Notes: generated from the sequence alone by a model not told the origin. Counted from the first letter of the stretch, positions 29,423 through 45,066 are shown. The stretch: DNA of 64,000 bases from Saururus chinensis (GCA_035235625.1 CP141146.1:9294501-9358500); one strand, 5' to 3'. Made by a program: numbers and translations.

Positions 29423-31899
29423 ATGGTTTGGGTAGCAGCCATGAACGAATGCGAAAAGCTTGCCCTGCAGATGAATGCTCCTACGTAATTTTCCGTTTCT
29501 TATTCATCACTTCTGTCAGATTTTAAAGTTCTTGTTTCTGAAGATGTGATTTCTGAACAAGTTTCTTTTTGAGCTAGTATATCATTCTTCCTTTTCGATT
29601 GCATGTTTAACTGTTTAATTCTAATTAATTTCTGCTTATCATTCAGACATGTTATCAACAATCTCATCAGCCCTGAAGCCACTTTGATTATGGTATTTCC
29701 TCAAATCACAAACTGGTGAATTAACGCTCCCAAAGTAGTGCAACTTTATGTAATTTGAAAAACACTTACAGACAGATTCATTCTCTTAGATTTTAACCCA
29801 TGTTTTCTCTGTGGTCGTGTCTCAGTTGGACAGCACGACGAAGCATGGATTCTTCCTTGAAGCAGTTCAGATCTTTACCGATCTCAATCTCTCCATCAGA
29901 AAAGCTTACATCTCCTCCCACGGCCACTGTTTCACCAACGGTGAGACTCGAGACCCCTCTTCCTCCCTAATTTCGATTGATATATTTCTCTTCCAACTTT
30001 CCTTACGATTCAGCTGACACATATCTAACGTTGTACCTGTTTCTCTCTCTGTAGTTTTCCATGTGACTGACCAAGACGGCAGCAAACTCTCCGACAACGT
30101 TATTGGCTACATCGAACACGTATAAATTACCATCTAAGATGTCAAGATTGAATATATAACATAAATATTTTTTGCTCAATATGGTTTATTACCATCAGAA
30201 AAGTTTACAGTTGTTCCATGTTCTTGCCTTTGCAGTCTTTGGGAAGGCTGGGGATGAATGTCCCGCAAACATCTGACCTCTTCCAAGGCCTAACGAAGTT
30301 AGAACTGACTGGTACAGATCGGCCAGGGCTGCTGGCCGACGTATTCAACGTTATTGCTGGCCTCCAGGGTAATCTCCACCACACCAAGTTCTGGACACAC
30401 AACGGCCGTTATGCGTCCGTCATCTACTTCAAAGACGAGGACACTGGTTCCTTCCTCAGTGACTCCCATAAGCTGGCCCGCGTCCAGAAGCAGTTGGAGA
30501 ACGTCCTCGAGGGCGATCACAACGTCCGTGCGGCTAAGACCGCCGCCCCCATGGCCGATACTGATATTGAGCGGCGGCTGCACCAGCTGATGTTTGCGGA
30601 TGGGGACTATGAGCTGTCGTCGTCATTCTCCAGCTCCATGGAGGGGCCGCTGACGGTGGTGGTGGTGGAGGACTGGTGGGTGAGGGGATACACGGCGGTG
30701 AAGGTGCGGTGCAAGGATCGGCAGAAGCTACTCTTTGACCTGGTATGCGCGTTGATGGACATGAAGTGTGTCATCTTCAATGGCTGCATTGACTCAGATT
30801 CCACCGAGGCCAACCTGGTAAGGGAACTAATTCACTTTATTTTTGAGAAAATAATATTTTTACATAATGACAAATATAGAGTTTTGATTGGTCTAAATAA
30901 GTGAGCTTTCTGTAGGGCCTATTTGTAAAGTCCAACTAAAACACTTGTGAAAGTTTTTATAGGTGTTTTTGTAAGTAGAAATATCACTATTTTTTTTGTT
31001 AAGAATGTATTTTCACCTTCTTAAAATATATATGTCCCTTAAAATATAGAGTTATGTGTATATAGTCACATTCTTGATTTAAAGTTATCCGAACTTAGGT
31101 ACCCGAGAACCTAGCTAGTTTGCAGTATATAACAAAAAAAAAAAAAAAAACTTTCTCTGCTGGGCTCCATGGCCACAGTGCATAGGGGTCTTAGAATAAT
31201 ACATAGAGGCCTTACATGATCACCAGCGGCTTCGTGTTATGTTATGACCACTATGTAATCTAGTTACGGAGCTTGTTCGTGGAACTTGGATAGGCTTAGA
31301 CACGTCTATTACTTATGTCTATGTGCATTATAATAACATAAATAGTAAAATTGATGGTATGTTTCAATGTTTGAGTGTAGGAATTTTCAATCAGGCACGA
31401 GGATGGGACACACATTAGCTCAGATGCCGAAACACAGCGCTTGATTAAATGCATGCAAGCCGCGGTCAATAGAAGAGTGTTCGAGGTAGACAACCCATCT
31501 TTACTTCTATGCTAAGAGTGTAGAAAAACATTTCACATATATCAAACATTGATGAAATATTATGAAGCTAATTAAGTGTTTAATGTGGAAACTGAACAGG
31601 GTGTCATATTGGAACTAGAAGCACCGGACAGGAGGGGCATGTTGGCGCATGTGACTAGCATATTCAAAGAGAAGGGGCTGAATGTGACGGCAGCGGATGT
31701 AGCATTGGCTGATGAGAAGGCTGCAAATGTGTTCCATGTGACGCCTCATGCGGCCGGGCATCCGGTGGAGGCGAAGGATATTGAGGAGGCGTTGCAAGGG
31801 AAATTTGGGCAGAGCAACATTAAGGTGAAGGAGCGACTTGGGAATTTCCTGAGAAAGAATTTTCGTATTAGTTCATCAGAAGAGTTATCTAGTCGGTAG
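29423..31899 (+). CDS. ACT-domain-repeat protein, tandem copy B
   Basis: Predicted exons: 29423-29484, 29647-29692, 29826-29940, 30055-30119, 30236-30817, 31381-31485, 31600-31899. They join in frame to 424 residues with the same seven-exon plan and phases as copies A and C. The upstream of two in-frame ATGs (29423, not 29441) is chosen because the resulting N-terminus, MVWVAAMNECEKLALQMNAP, aligns residue for residue with ACR8-type N-termini. ACT-type modules lie at about 26-96, 120-195, 247-325 and 326-395. The second keeps TGTDRPGLL. This is the most divergent copy: RMNTPR reads QMNAPT, FADRDYE reads FADGDYE, TLTDMDY reads ALMDMKC, and the tail is shorter and lacks the NLGP block. The role is presumably amino-acid-linked regulation, as for the family. 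The open frame argues for a functional gene. Confidence 0.86.
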
Positions 31900-32353
31900 A
31901 GAATGACTTTGCATTGTGGAATTGTCCGCATGTGTTTCATTGGTAAGAGCTCTTTAAACAGAGCAGATCAGGTACAACAGTGAGAGATATTAGCTTACAT
32001 AGTTACAACAATTAGAGAGAGATTAGGAAGATTGCAAGGAGATTAAGTTGAAGAGGTTATTGGCTCTTTAACTGTATCAACATATGAGGAGATTAGCTGT
32101 TACTCGCCCTCAAGTTAACGGGTTTGGAGCAAATTCTTAATTGGGTTTCAATAATGCTACAGTTGATGACTTACTCCTTGTGAAGACACCAGTGGTTTTC
32201 TCGTGAGAGGAAATGTAAGAAGTTGTAAGAGCATGACAAGTTACCCTTTCCCATATAAGTGATAATCAACTTCTATGTCGACCTGAATGAAAGGCACCAT
32301 AATACAACACTAGAAAACCTCAATTAAAATAATTTTCGGTGCGGTGCGTCACA

Positions 32354-32899
32354 CATCATGCTTGCTGATGAGTCGTGCTTTGAGTTGTGCAATACACATG
32401 CGATGCATATTCTGTGGCTGGCCACGAATAGAGAGCAACATCACGCTGCCCTGGCAAGTGTAGATTCCAAACACGACTAGAGAATTTTAGCCTTTCAGTA
32501 GCAAACAAGGCTGGTAGTCGCTGCCATAAGGATGAGTCAAGAAAAAAAGTATGAGGCCAATAGATACTTTAAAAAAAAAATAAGGGTATTTTAAAATTTA
32601 CAATTTATAAGAAGGAAATCACAAATTTTAAAATTTTGGCAGTGAAATTATTAAGGTATTTTGTCACTTGTAATTAATTAGTGACAATTGTGTCACTTGC
32701 CCTACGATTAGAGACAAAAGCCGCAACTAATATTCCATCAAACTTTTTTATATGAAATATTTCATCAAACTTAAAACTGACTAATACACTAGATCATGGA
32801 CTTATTAGTATCTTATTCTTGATTTGTTTAGTGTATCCCACAATGGTCTGACCACTACCAAGACATAATAGCATTAGAATTGACAGCAACTGATAGGAC

Positions 32900-32900
<1 letters not shown>
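32354..32900 (+). pseudogene. truncated ACR gene A fragment (intron 4 plus start of exon 5)
   Basis: It is colinear with gene A from about 16070 to 16718: the distal part of intron 4, its acceptor TTGTTTAG, and the first 80 or so bases of exon 5. An internal deletion of roughly 100 bases follows GCGATGCA. Similarity stops at TGATAGGAC, where the sequence switches to the 2-kb LTR-derived repeat. The exon part has an in-frame stop (caagacataatagc against caagacaaaacagc in A). It is non-functional, lies on the same strand about 450 bases after gene B, and derives specifically from gene A rather than B or C. Confidence 0.85.
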
Positions 32901-34997
<2,097 letters not shown>

Positions 34998-37900
34998 TAG
35001 TCCTTGCATGTTAGCTTTTGATACAGGGGAATTTGCTCAAATGTTATTATATAAATAAATATTTATTATTTTTTAGGATAAAGAAAATACTTATCAAGCA
35101 GGTATTTTGACACCCGACCTACTTCCATGCTTGTGCTAATGTTACTTAAAGTCATTATTATTGTTAGAATATAAGAATATATATAACATTTTCTTGTCCT
35201 AATAGTTCAAGCTATGGGGAATTTTGGTTATAAGTTTCAAGTTTTCACATGTTTTAGGTTCTAAGTCTTGTTAAAGATATTTATACCCCAATTATAATTT
35301 AAACGTAGCTGTTTAGACCTTTATTTTTTCATGCCCCTCAATAAAAGTGAAAATATATATTTTTATTTTATTCCTCATATTTTTTTATCATTTTGCTCTT
35401 ATTTCCCTTAATATATGAACCTTACCCCTATCTCTAAAATAGCTCTTTTAACTCCTTCAACAACTCTAGCATCGGCGACTTCAGTGACAATTCTAAGAGC
35501 AACTCCGGCCATAACTTCAACAAAGTAATCCAAAAAATTGGTCGTTGAAGTGGCTACCGGCAATGACTCTTGCAGTGGCAGTCAGTGCCAAAGAAGGAGG
35601 GGTAAATTAAAATATTTTTTTCTTGTTAAGGTAAAAGATAAGTGAAAGATTATAGATAATGCTTGGGTAAATAAAAAATGGGGGACATAAGAAAAAATTC
35701 AAGTTCGCTTACAAATATTTATATAATATTTACTCTTTTAAGAAACTTGGTTATCTCCAAAATCAAAATTATGCAACAAAATTAAACTAAGTTGGGCTTG
35801 AGTGAATATTAGTCATATTATGGTACATATAGGTCACATCATGGTACATAAGAATACCTTATTATATAATGATCCTAACATGGTACATAGAGAGTAACAA
35901 ATCAGTGCCTTTAATGAATTGATGCTTTAACTTTACCTTTTCAATGAAATCATCACGCTTTTTAACTAATGTCATCCGTTAAAGTGATAAACATTACCTT
36001 ATTTATGTAAAAAAGAAATTATGCAAGCGCTAGTTGCAACACTGGCACCAGGCACTTGCACGATAAGATTAGGCGCACCTATAAAGAATTTTTTTTACTA
36101 TGTTCTAAACTAATAATTTATAAATACTTATTTAAATAATAATATTAGAGTAATTTTCTCGGTAAGATATTTTCATAAAGTTTTAGAATGACATTTTTAC
36201 CTTCTAATAGTGAGTCCGATCAAAGCTCACTAACATTCTAGGCACTTTGTGACCTTTCCTTTAGCCCCACAGAGGAAATAGACTGCATCTTCAATGTGTT
36301 TATAAGCATATGCTGATCATTTTTTGTAGCTTGTAAACGAGAGTGTATTCAGGCTCCATGCACAGACTATCCGGCCCAAGCCCATGGGCACTGGGAGCAG
36401 TGAGTTCTCCTGTCCCATAATTATGTTGCCAGAAAGTAAAGATTTGATGGTGAATTTTTTACATTGAGGTCATTTCTACCCCTTGTTTACACATTAGAAC
36501 AACTTCATCTAGGGAAATTATATTGCAAACAGACTAATAAACCTTGTAAACAAATCAAACCAACTAAAGTATAACTAACGTGTGCCTGATTTTTCTTTTA
36601 TAAGTCACGTGTTTAAGTATTACTTTCCCGAAAAATTAGGGTAGGTTAATGGGTTTTGGAAAAAACAGATTATGTGATAAAAACGTTTACCAAGAAATAT
36701 ATTTTTTCAGATAAAAAAAAACACAATGAAAAACTGTTTTCCATTGTTAGAGGTTGTGTAGAAAACATCATCCTAATAAGACAAAGTAAATTTTGGAGAA
36801 ACTTATTCACTTAATTGGGCCATACCAAGATGATTTTCAGTCTGTATAATAAATAATCTTGGAAGAAATTAAAATAGTTCTGAAATTTCAATCCTAAAAT
36901 GAATGGCTTAGAATTACAACTGAAACAGAATACGTGCAAACCAGATACTCCAAGCCATTAAGAAAAGTTAGTTGCTCCAAGTCCTTGAGCCCTCCAAGCT
37001 TTCGTGTAGGAGTAACATCTACTACTGATTTACATAGTAGCAAGGGCAACGCAGCACTCCAGCAATAAACCCATTATTTCAGGCTAGCCTCCAACGCTGT
37101 ACCTGTTATTTCAGCACGGTGACCCGTGTTTTGGATAGTCTATGTTCTTATTCAATTTTTAGTTTTTTATTTACATTTTATATTTATTTCCAACATGCCC
37201 ATGACTTCAAAAGGTTATCTAAATTATTTGGGGAAGTCTTATGAACCATCTCTCACATCATCTATATACTTGATCAAAAAGCACGGCATACTTATAAAAC
37301 ATTAAATGGTATATTTTTGTGTATAAAACATAAATAAATTTATAGAGTAACTCAAACGCATGCCTAAGCTAATAATTTGGGGTAACTTAATAAAATTAAC
37401 TAAAACCTTTGATTTATACCCTAAGGCTAATAAACTATAATTAACCCTATGTTAATATAATATGTTAGCAATTAGGTAAAAAGGCATATAAAATTAATAT
37501 ATTTAATTGTGTGTATCACAATGATATTGATGACCGGTAAGGACGTAGACAATGCTCATTGGGGTGTCAATGGCCATGGTCTTTGCAAGGTGTTGGACCA
37601 CTCAATTGGTTAACATAGTGGTAATTTGTTCACTCATTGGGCTTTGATATTAATGTCGTGTACCAAGGTGGCACACAATGACACAAAAAGGGGAGGAGAA
37701 AAGGATAGACATAGGATTAGGGCTAAGATAATTTATTATATAATCATAATTAGGGTTAAACTCTTACATTATCTGGAGTTACTAATAAGCCTTCTAACAA
37801 TATTAAGCCTAAGCCCAGTTATTAATAATAACTAAAATACCCTAATTAATTACCTAATGACTCCGCAATTATAACCAACTAAGGTAGGGCTCATGGGTGG

Positions 37901-38422
37901 GCACAGTCCCCTAAGTTAAGACATAACATATTTATCACTTGTGTTTGAAAATCTACTTATGCTACAGGGTCAATTACATAGTCTCCTATGAGGTGTGAGA
38001 TGAAAGGATGGCCTCTATAGACATCCTTTGTGAAGTCAGGATCATGTATTAAGGATTGTTTAGGTGTTGAATTTTTTTAGAAATAAAAGTAGAAAATTTT
38101 GAAATTAATTCTAAAAGTTCACCACTGAGTGTGAATTATGGTTGGTAATAGAATTTTTTATAATAAATTTAGATGTCATGTCAAACCTAATTTTAAAATT
38201 TTAAACTAATATAACTCTTTCTCCCGAACTTGAATATGTACGTTCTTGATACTATTATGCTCCTAATTTTAAGCTCTATCAAATAATATCCTATAAGGAT
38301 AGATAATTTTAAAATTTTAAAATAGGCCCCATCTATATGATATGTTTCTCAGGGCTCAAATTGATATAAGAGGCAATCATTAAAAAAATAATATAATCTA
38401 TAATTTTTAAAATGAGCGATGT

Positions 38423-38485
38423 GAGCCGGAATTGAAAGAATCACTTTATGAGGTGATTCTGATCGATTCCTTTCATTTCCGGCTC
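38423..38485. repeat. short inverted repeat (hairpin)
   Basis: GAGCCGGAATTGAAAGAATC pairs with GATTCCTTTCATTTCCGGCTC with few mismatches, and the loop itself holds AATCAC...GTGATT. A weaker relative is near 19430-19475. Confidence 0.6.
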
Positions 38486-39426
38486 GAAACAACTTGGAAT
38501 CAACTTCTGGGCTAAATTTTTAATTCCACGCACCTTCTACACATGAATATGATTCCAATAATTCGAACTAAAATCGAGGCTAAATCAACGAAATCTTACA
38601 AAAACTCACTACACAAAAAACACCTTAATCATTCTATCTTAAAACATTCTACAAGAATTAAAAACCCGACTAGTTGTACCAAACCTGCAGAAATCTTATC
38701 ATAAAAAATGGCAAAAGTAATCATCATTTCACTTCAAATGTTTAAACATATACCACCCCCACACCACCCTCATTCCATTTTCCCAAAGCCATGACTCAGG
38801 TGGGCCTAACCCACTTGGTGGTGGTGGCAGCATCATGCCTGCCCATCATCTTGGCCGAGAATAGTTTTTATGTTTTAATTCCTAAATCTAAACGTAGTTT
38901 GGGAAGGGTGAATCTTAGGGGTAAAGTTTTTATTTTATAAATATTAATAGTATATTTGTAATTAAGTAAGGTATTTAAAAAATAAACTTTTGGGGGAGAG
39001 TTTATTGGGTTTTTAACTTTTTGTGAGGGTTTTAAAAGGAATAGGGAAATGAATTTTGTAGGTAGGTTCCTCTTTTTGACATTGTTTTCAAATCCAAACC
39101 ATGGTAGTATATTTTTGTTACTATCCAAGACTTCATTATTGTGATATTATATTTTTCTTAATTAATTAAATGGTGCACAGTAAAGAAGGTACTGCTACAA
39201 AATTGATCACAAATTGTTAATTGGAGCGAGAGGTGATTACAAATCAAGTCATCAGCTAAATATTTGGCATATGACCGATATATATACAAAAGGCTTTTGT
39301 TTCAACCCCGAGAATCTATTATATATCCAAATAAAAGAAAAAAAAATATGAAGAGAGAGGATACTTGGTACCAAAGGTGGACAAACTTAGAGCCCCCAAA
39401 AGATTATTTGGTGGTAGGTCATGCTC

Positions 39427-39790
39427 TAGAAATTATATACGAACTTGTCTTACCAACTAAAAATTATTTTTCAATAAGGACAAGGGACCAAAATAAGAAA
39501 ACGGGTGAACCTTAGTCAAGCCCATTAATGCTAATCAAACTGAAATAAACCTATATATACTAATAAAAAAATCTAGAAATTATATACCAACTTGTCTTAC
39601 CAACCAAAAATTATTTTTAAATGAGGACAAGGTACCAAAATAAGGAAACGGACGTGTGAACCTTAGTCATGCCCATTAATTTTAATCAAACTGAAATAAA
39701 CTAAGATAAATACTATAAAAAATTCAAAAACTAAGATAAATACTATAAAAAATTCAAAAACTAAGATAAATACTATAAAAAAATTCAAAA
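39427..39790. repeat. roughly 145-bp partial duplication plus 31-bp x3 tandem repeat
   Basis: TAGAAATTATATAC.AACTTG through AAGGACAAGG.ACCAAAATAA occurs at about 39427 and again at about 39573. It is followed by three back-to-back copies of a 31-bp unit starting AACTAAGATAAATACTATAA. Confidence 0.8.
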
Positions 39791-40576
39791 AAATTTGGCC
39801 TCACATTGGTCATGCAAACATGCCTACAAATTTGAGGCCATAAATCCCTAGCCAACATTTTGCTGATCGGCCGACCCTAAAATTTTTTAGCACTACTCCT
39901 GTGATGCTGAAATTTAGAACCACTCTAGCTAATGGAGTCTTTGTGATTGATAATTTTGGAGCTATTTTCATTCTTATTGTACAACTCATCAACAGGAGGA
40001 ATATTCAATCACAAGGTCCTCCACTTTCAATCATAAAGTCCTCCACTTATCACATTGCATGTTACCCACCATTTATCCAATGTGTTATGGGTAACCGATA
40101 GGGTATGGTAAGGATTTGAGAAATAGGTAATGGGGTAGGCATAGGCAAGAGTTTAGAAAGTGGGTGTAAGTTTCCCGACCATGCATGTACAATCCTATTG
40201 TTCGCATGTTTATGACCTTTACAAGTAGTCAACTTAATTGAAAATAACGAGAAAATACCCGATGCAGCTCTATCATATGATCGAGGTTAGGTAGCAAGGA
40301 CATTGTACTATTTCATGCTAGCAAGAGTAGAAGAAAATTTCTTGGCAAATACTTAGAAGAATGTTATGACTGGACTCCATTTAAAGTACATTAAGAGGTC
40401 GTAAGGATCGTCACATTACGTTTAAGTGACATATAGTAGCCTTTGTCTTTTACTCTTGCCATGGGCCATGTCCTTAATAGAGTGGTGGTCGGACTTAATT
40501 AGGAAGAAAATTCAAGGTTCGGTCATCCTTGATGTTTATTACCTCATAATCAACTAATGAAAATTGTAAAAGAAAT

Positions 40577-40693
40577 CTAGCAAGAGTTGTAGCTTTAGTG
40601 CTGACTAGCTCTCTGGCCCTCAAATCATAACCAGGGCCATGATCTCATAGTGAGGGGGCTAGCCAGCTTCGACGAAGCTGCAACATTGGCTAG
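40577..40693. mobile_element. hairpin (foldback MITE-like), copy 2
   Basis: The ends CTAGCAAGAGTTGTAGCTTT and GAAGCTGCAACATTGGCTAG form an imperfect foldback related to the hairpin at 23225-23326. Confidence 0.55.
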
Positions 40694-41667
40694 ACTTCAA
40701 GAGTTCAAAACATGATAACAACTAATAACACCCTTCACTCTAATAAAGGTGGCAAATTCAGCTAATTTTTCTCTTTTCTATTAAGACTAGATCGGCACTA
40801 ATTTTTTTCTTATAAACCTAAACTTCGTTAGGTATATTGATTAGTGCCGACTCGGTAAGTGACGACTTTTCAGTCGCTTTTACTTAGAACAGAATGGCAG
40901 TAGCAGTGTGGGCGGCTTCCAATTTGTTGCATTCTTTGTCCTGTTTTTCAAATGAATATGGAAAGGCTTGTGAAAGGACTACTTTTGGATTCAGCACCAA
41001 CTTCAGCTCCAACGCGGCTTCCCGTAGGCGAGAAGGCACCTTCCTAGTATTTTCATCTTACGTTCACGTGACTTGTGCCCCAGTTGGTGGGGATAAATGC
41101 GTCCTAATTAAATGGCTTTCCATCCTGATACTGAATCTTTACATAGACACTGCATGTAGTTACCATCAACGTACAAAGCAAAACAAGAAAAAACTTCCAG
41201 AGATAGCAGGCCTCTTTTTGTCCCTATACTTCTAGTCTGACCTGTCTGAAAGTCAGATTTCTGACTCCTTAATCCTCTCTACAATATTTTATACTAATTG
41301 TGAGATCCAATCATAACACGCCACAACTTTGGCAAGGTCCAAACAACACACATTTGGACAATTTCCTCACCGTCACAAGCCTAGTAGAGGTTGATTTGGA
41401 TGCACCTGTGAAAGAGATTGCCGATGTCATCAATGTGGGACGACTAGCACCTCCAGGTCCACAAACATAACAAAAGAAAGCAATATGGAAACACCGAATT
41501 TAACTCTATGCAGAAGAAGTGCATATAGTTTGCTGTTGGTTCTTGTGCATAGGCAGCTTCGTATTGTTTTCTTGCCATCGACAAAATCCATGATGGCATA
41601 TTGTTGGACAAGTTCACAGGAATTTCGGCTTCTTTTCGTTCACCTCATAGAACGTCTTGAAGGGTAC

Positions 41668-41675
41668 TTATTTAA
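41668..41675 (+). promoter_or_regulatory. candidate TATA-like element of ACR gene C
   Basis: TTATTTAAGG lies about 40 bases before the ATG at 41709, implying a very short leader. Weak evidence. Confidence 0.3.
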
Positions 41676-41708
41676 GGGCTGCCAAGCGGTGTAAGAGAGG
41701 CAAAAGAA

Positions 41709-44700
41709 ATGGAGAGGGCAACACCATCTATGAGTGAGAACGGGAGTCTCATCATGAGGATGAACACTCCCAGGTTCCGTTTCTGTTCTTCCCCTTCTCT
41801 TTGCTTCTTATATTTCCATTGCTTGTTATGATGCTTGTCTCTCTTTCAGGGTCGTCATAGACAATAGCGTCTCCCCTACAGACACTCTGATTATGGTGAT
41901 TAATTATCCACACCTACGTACAATCAAATTGGGAACTCAATGCAGACTTGACTGCTTTGGGCCTGCCGGATTGCTTTCGTAACGTTTTTCTCATTCCCCA
42001 TTTTTTGACTTGTTCAGGTCGACAGCAGGTACAAGCACGGAATCCTGCTTGAGGTGGTTGAGATCCTTAGCAACCTCTTCTCCATCAACAAGGCCTACAT
42101 CTCCAGCAACGGAGTAGCATCCAGGGACGGTTAGTCCCCAAGGAACTAACTCAACATCATAGAGAGATTTTATGTCCATCTTCTCTAATCTATATTTGCG
42201 AATTGATGATTTCTTCTGTGTTTTTGCATTACAGTTTTTCATGTGACCGACCAAGATGGCAACAAACTGACTGAGAAGGCCATTAACAGCATTGAACAGG
42301 TATTGATTTCCAATAAATGGAGCATTATTAGAAGCTTACGGATAAAAGTTTGTTGCTGGTTAATCTTCTTTATGGGTCACAGTCTATAGGAATCGGCCTC
42401 AGCTCGCAAAGGTCCAACAGCTTCCAAGGCGTAACAGCGTTGGAGCTCACGGGAACGGACAGGCCAGGGCTCCTCTCTGAGGTCTTTGCCATCCTCACTA
42501 CCGACCTCAACTGCAACGTAGTGGAGGCAAAGGTCTGGACCCACAATGGCCGGGTCGCCTCCCTGATCTATATCACCGATGGAGACGACTCCCTCCACTC
42601 CCAGATCGTGGGCGACTCCGAGAAGGGCCGTCGAATTGAAGCACGGCTGCGGGATGTGCTCGGTGATGGCGCTAGGACGGCTGTCTCGGCCAGTGCCGCC
42701 ACCCACGCGGAGCGGCGGCTCCACCAGATGATGTTTGCAGACAGGGACTACGAGAGGCCGACATCCGAGAGGGCGGCGACGGTGGTGGTGGAGGACTGGT
42801 GGGAGAGAGGTTACACGGTGGTGAAGGTCGAGTGCAAGGACCGGCCAAAGCTTCTATTTGATGTGTTGTGCACGTTCACAGACATGGACTATGATGTGTT
42901 CCATGGCACAATTGAAACTCGTGGCTCCTGGTGGGCCCATCAGGTAGGCACCTCTGGCTCTACCATAAAAAAAAAATCGAAAACGTTTTCTAGACGCGTC
43001 CAGGAAAAATAGGGAAAACTTCGGTCTTAGTGACAGCAATGAGAGGGAAGACACTGAGCGGAGTGTAAATAAAATATATAAAGCGTTTATTTATTTTTTT
43101 AGATTGATGTTACACACATTATCATGTTAATATAAAGAAAAAAGTTAATATAAACCCTGGCTCACGCGTGTTGGCGTGCGCCCGGGCTCATTGAGCCATC
43201 GGATTTATATCCGATAGCCTATCAAATTTATAGGTTTAAATGCCCTGTGAGTTTGATAGGCCGTCGGATATAAATTCAACGGTCGAATAAACCCGGGCGT
43301 ACGCCAACACATGTGAGCCTGAGCTCATATAAATAGGACTCTAATATAAATAGTACTTATGCTAACATATGCTTAACATATACACCGTTTATTTTAAAAA
43401 TAAATATTTTATATATATTCTTAATTAAGTTAGGCTTACAGTAAAAAAGAAGGATATTTTTTTGAGACATGATCATCAAAATTGATAGCATATATGATAT
43501 ACGCGATGGATCATGAGTCCCCTTATGCAAATCCACAGGAGGACAAAAATGACTCCTCAGATGTGAGAATCCAATCCCTTCTATTAGGCTTCCCTCTATT
43601 GAGCCATTCACACCCAATTTAAGTTTAATTCTTTTTTATTCAGCAGTTTAATAAACAGTTTGTGAAAGCATCCATAACATATTATGTTGCACATGAACAT
43701 ATATAACTAAGGGCCAGGACCTCTAAGGACCGCAATGGTTAGACTCTTGTATTATATTAAATAATTATTAGTTTTTAAGAAAAAATATTTAATTAATATT
43801 TAAATAAAACTTTTTTACCAATTTGGATAATATTAGGAAATATTTCTTAAAATAATCCTAATTGGTAAATAAAAATTTTAAAATATTAATTATATATTTT
43901 TTCTTATTTTTTATTAATTTATGCTATTTAAAAGTAAATTATTAAAAGCAAGTTAATTTGTATGAGCTTGGGCCCATGCTAACGGGTGTCAATAGGTATC
44001 CTCAATTTAACTTCAAAAGAGAGAGAAAATTACTAACTTTAACTTTAAAAGAGAGAGAAAATTAATGTCCTCTGAGTTATGTCTGCCATCGATCTAATGG
44101 CCAATAATGCTTGGGCTCATCCAAACAGAATCAAATTATTATATAATAATTTATATTTCAACACTAATTAACTGGTCTATGCCCAGGAATTTTACATCAG
44201 GCATGTGGACGGGACTCCAGTTACCTCAGACGCAGAAAGGCAATGCTTAGTCCAGTGTTTGCAAGCCGCAATTGAAAGGAGAACATCCCTGGTATATATA
44301 ATCCACTTATCTTAGAGATATATAGGGGTTGTTTGGGAGGTTCTTTGGAGGAGAAATAAAATTTCTCTCTTGAAAACATCACATCAAGAGGGGGGAAACT
44401 CCAACTCTCCTGAAAGGAAAAGCAATTTCTCCGAACCCTGCCTCCCAAACAGCAGCATAGACTATAATCAACTACTTATACAATCAGGAAAACTTTATGT
44501 CCATCCCGAGGATATCCACACATGCTAGCCTATGTTAACATATATATGTGTTGTGCTAGCGCATATGCGATAATGTGCACATGAGTGTTAGTCATTGATC
44601 GTGAAGATCGACAGCTCTCCTTGCATATATCCTCTGGTAAATGCTTCCATATAATCGAGTCTTACTGCAATTTCAAGACAAATACTATTAACATTCAAAT

Positions 44701-45066
44701 CACTTGTCATAGGGTGTCAGGGTGGAGCTGTGCACTGGGGATCGGCAGGGCCTGCTGGCCGATCTTACCCAATCCTTCAAGGAGAACGGGTTATCTGTGA
44801 CCAGCGCAGATGTATCCACATCAGATACGATGGCGAGGAATGTCTTCTATTTAACCCCTCATGCTGCTGAGCACCCGGTGAAGGCCGAGACAATCGAGGC
44901 CATCCGGCAGAGGGTTGGGTTGAGCAAGCTTAAGGTGGGGGAGGCCGGGGCAGTGTACCCTGTGGCAGCCTCCATTGCAAGGGTGGCTGGCAGGAGTGCT
45001 TCCTCGCTCAAGAAGCTGTTCCGGAAGTCCATTTCCAACTTGGGGCCAATCAGTTCTTCCTCCTAA
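41709..45066 (+). CDS. ACT-domain-repeat protein, tandem copy C
   Basis: Predicted exons: 41709-41773, 41850-41895, 42018-42129, 42235-42299, 42383-42943, 44187-44291, 44713-45066. They join in frame to 435 residues with GT-AG introns. This copy is closest to the ACR consensus: [43 protein letters not shown] block, [59 protein letters not shown] and [22 protein letters not shown] modules lie at about 27-96, 113-190, 240-318 and 319-388. Exon 3 is one codon shorter than in A and B, just before the [11 protein letters not shown] block. Like copy A it ends in a basic LKKLF segment and an NLGP-SSSS tail. Family membership is clear (ACR8-like). The regulatory function is inferred from the family. 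Introns 5 and 6 are enlarged by MITE-like insertions. Confidence 0.9.
43053..43450. mobile_element. candidate MITE in intron 5 of gene C, with nested hairpin
   Basis: The left end GAGCGGAGTGTAAATAAAAT resembles the element at 28030. Mirrored AT-rich blocks (AAGCGTTTATTTATTTTTTT against CCGTTTATTTTAAAAATAAA) flank the GC-rich hairpin at 43159-43319. The outer boundaries are approximate. Confidence 0.4.
43159..43319. mobile_element. 161-bp GC-rich hairpin element in intron 5 of gene C
   Basis: GGCTCACGCGTGTTGGCGT at the left mirrors ACGCCAACACATGTGAGCC at the right. The pairing continues inward through GCCCGGG/CCCGGGC, ATCGGATTTATATCCGA and CTATCAAA/TTTGATAG. TAATATAAA occurs at 43146-43154 and 43342-43350 and might be a 9-bp target duplication. 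Confidence 0.65.
44325..44456. mobile_element. MITE-like element in intron 6 of gene C
   Basis: The ends GGGGTTGTTTGGGAGG and CCTCCCAAACAGCAGC are inverted repeats of each other with few differences. The interior also mirrors itself (GGAGGAGAAA...TTTCTCC). The short size and GGG.TGTTTGG ends suggest a PIF/Harbinger (Tourist)-type MITE. The target duplication is not clear. Confidence 0.5.

Larger units (their letters stand above)
34998..41650. other. intergenic DNA, no gene recognised
   Basis: About 6.6 kb of AT-rich sequence between the repeat segment and ACR gene C. It contains a hairpin at 38423-38485, tandem repeats at 39427-39790 and a foldback element at 40577-40693. No frame carries a recognisable domain. 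Confidence 0.5.

Noticed and set aside
41341..41472. Short frame reading DNFLTVTSLVEVDLDAPVKE upstream of ACR gene C
   Set aside because: It looks protein-like but is under 50 codons with no start and no family I can name.
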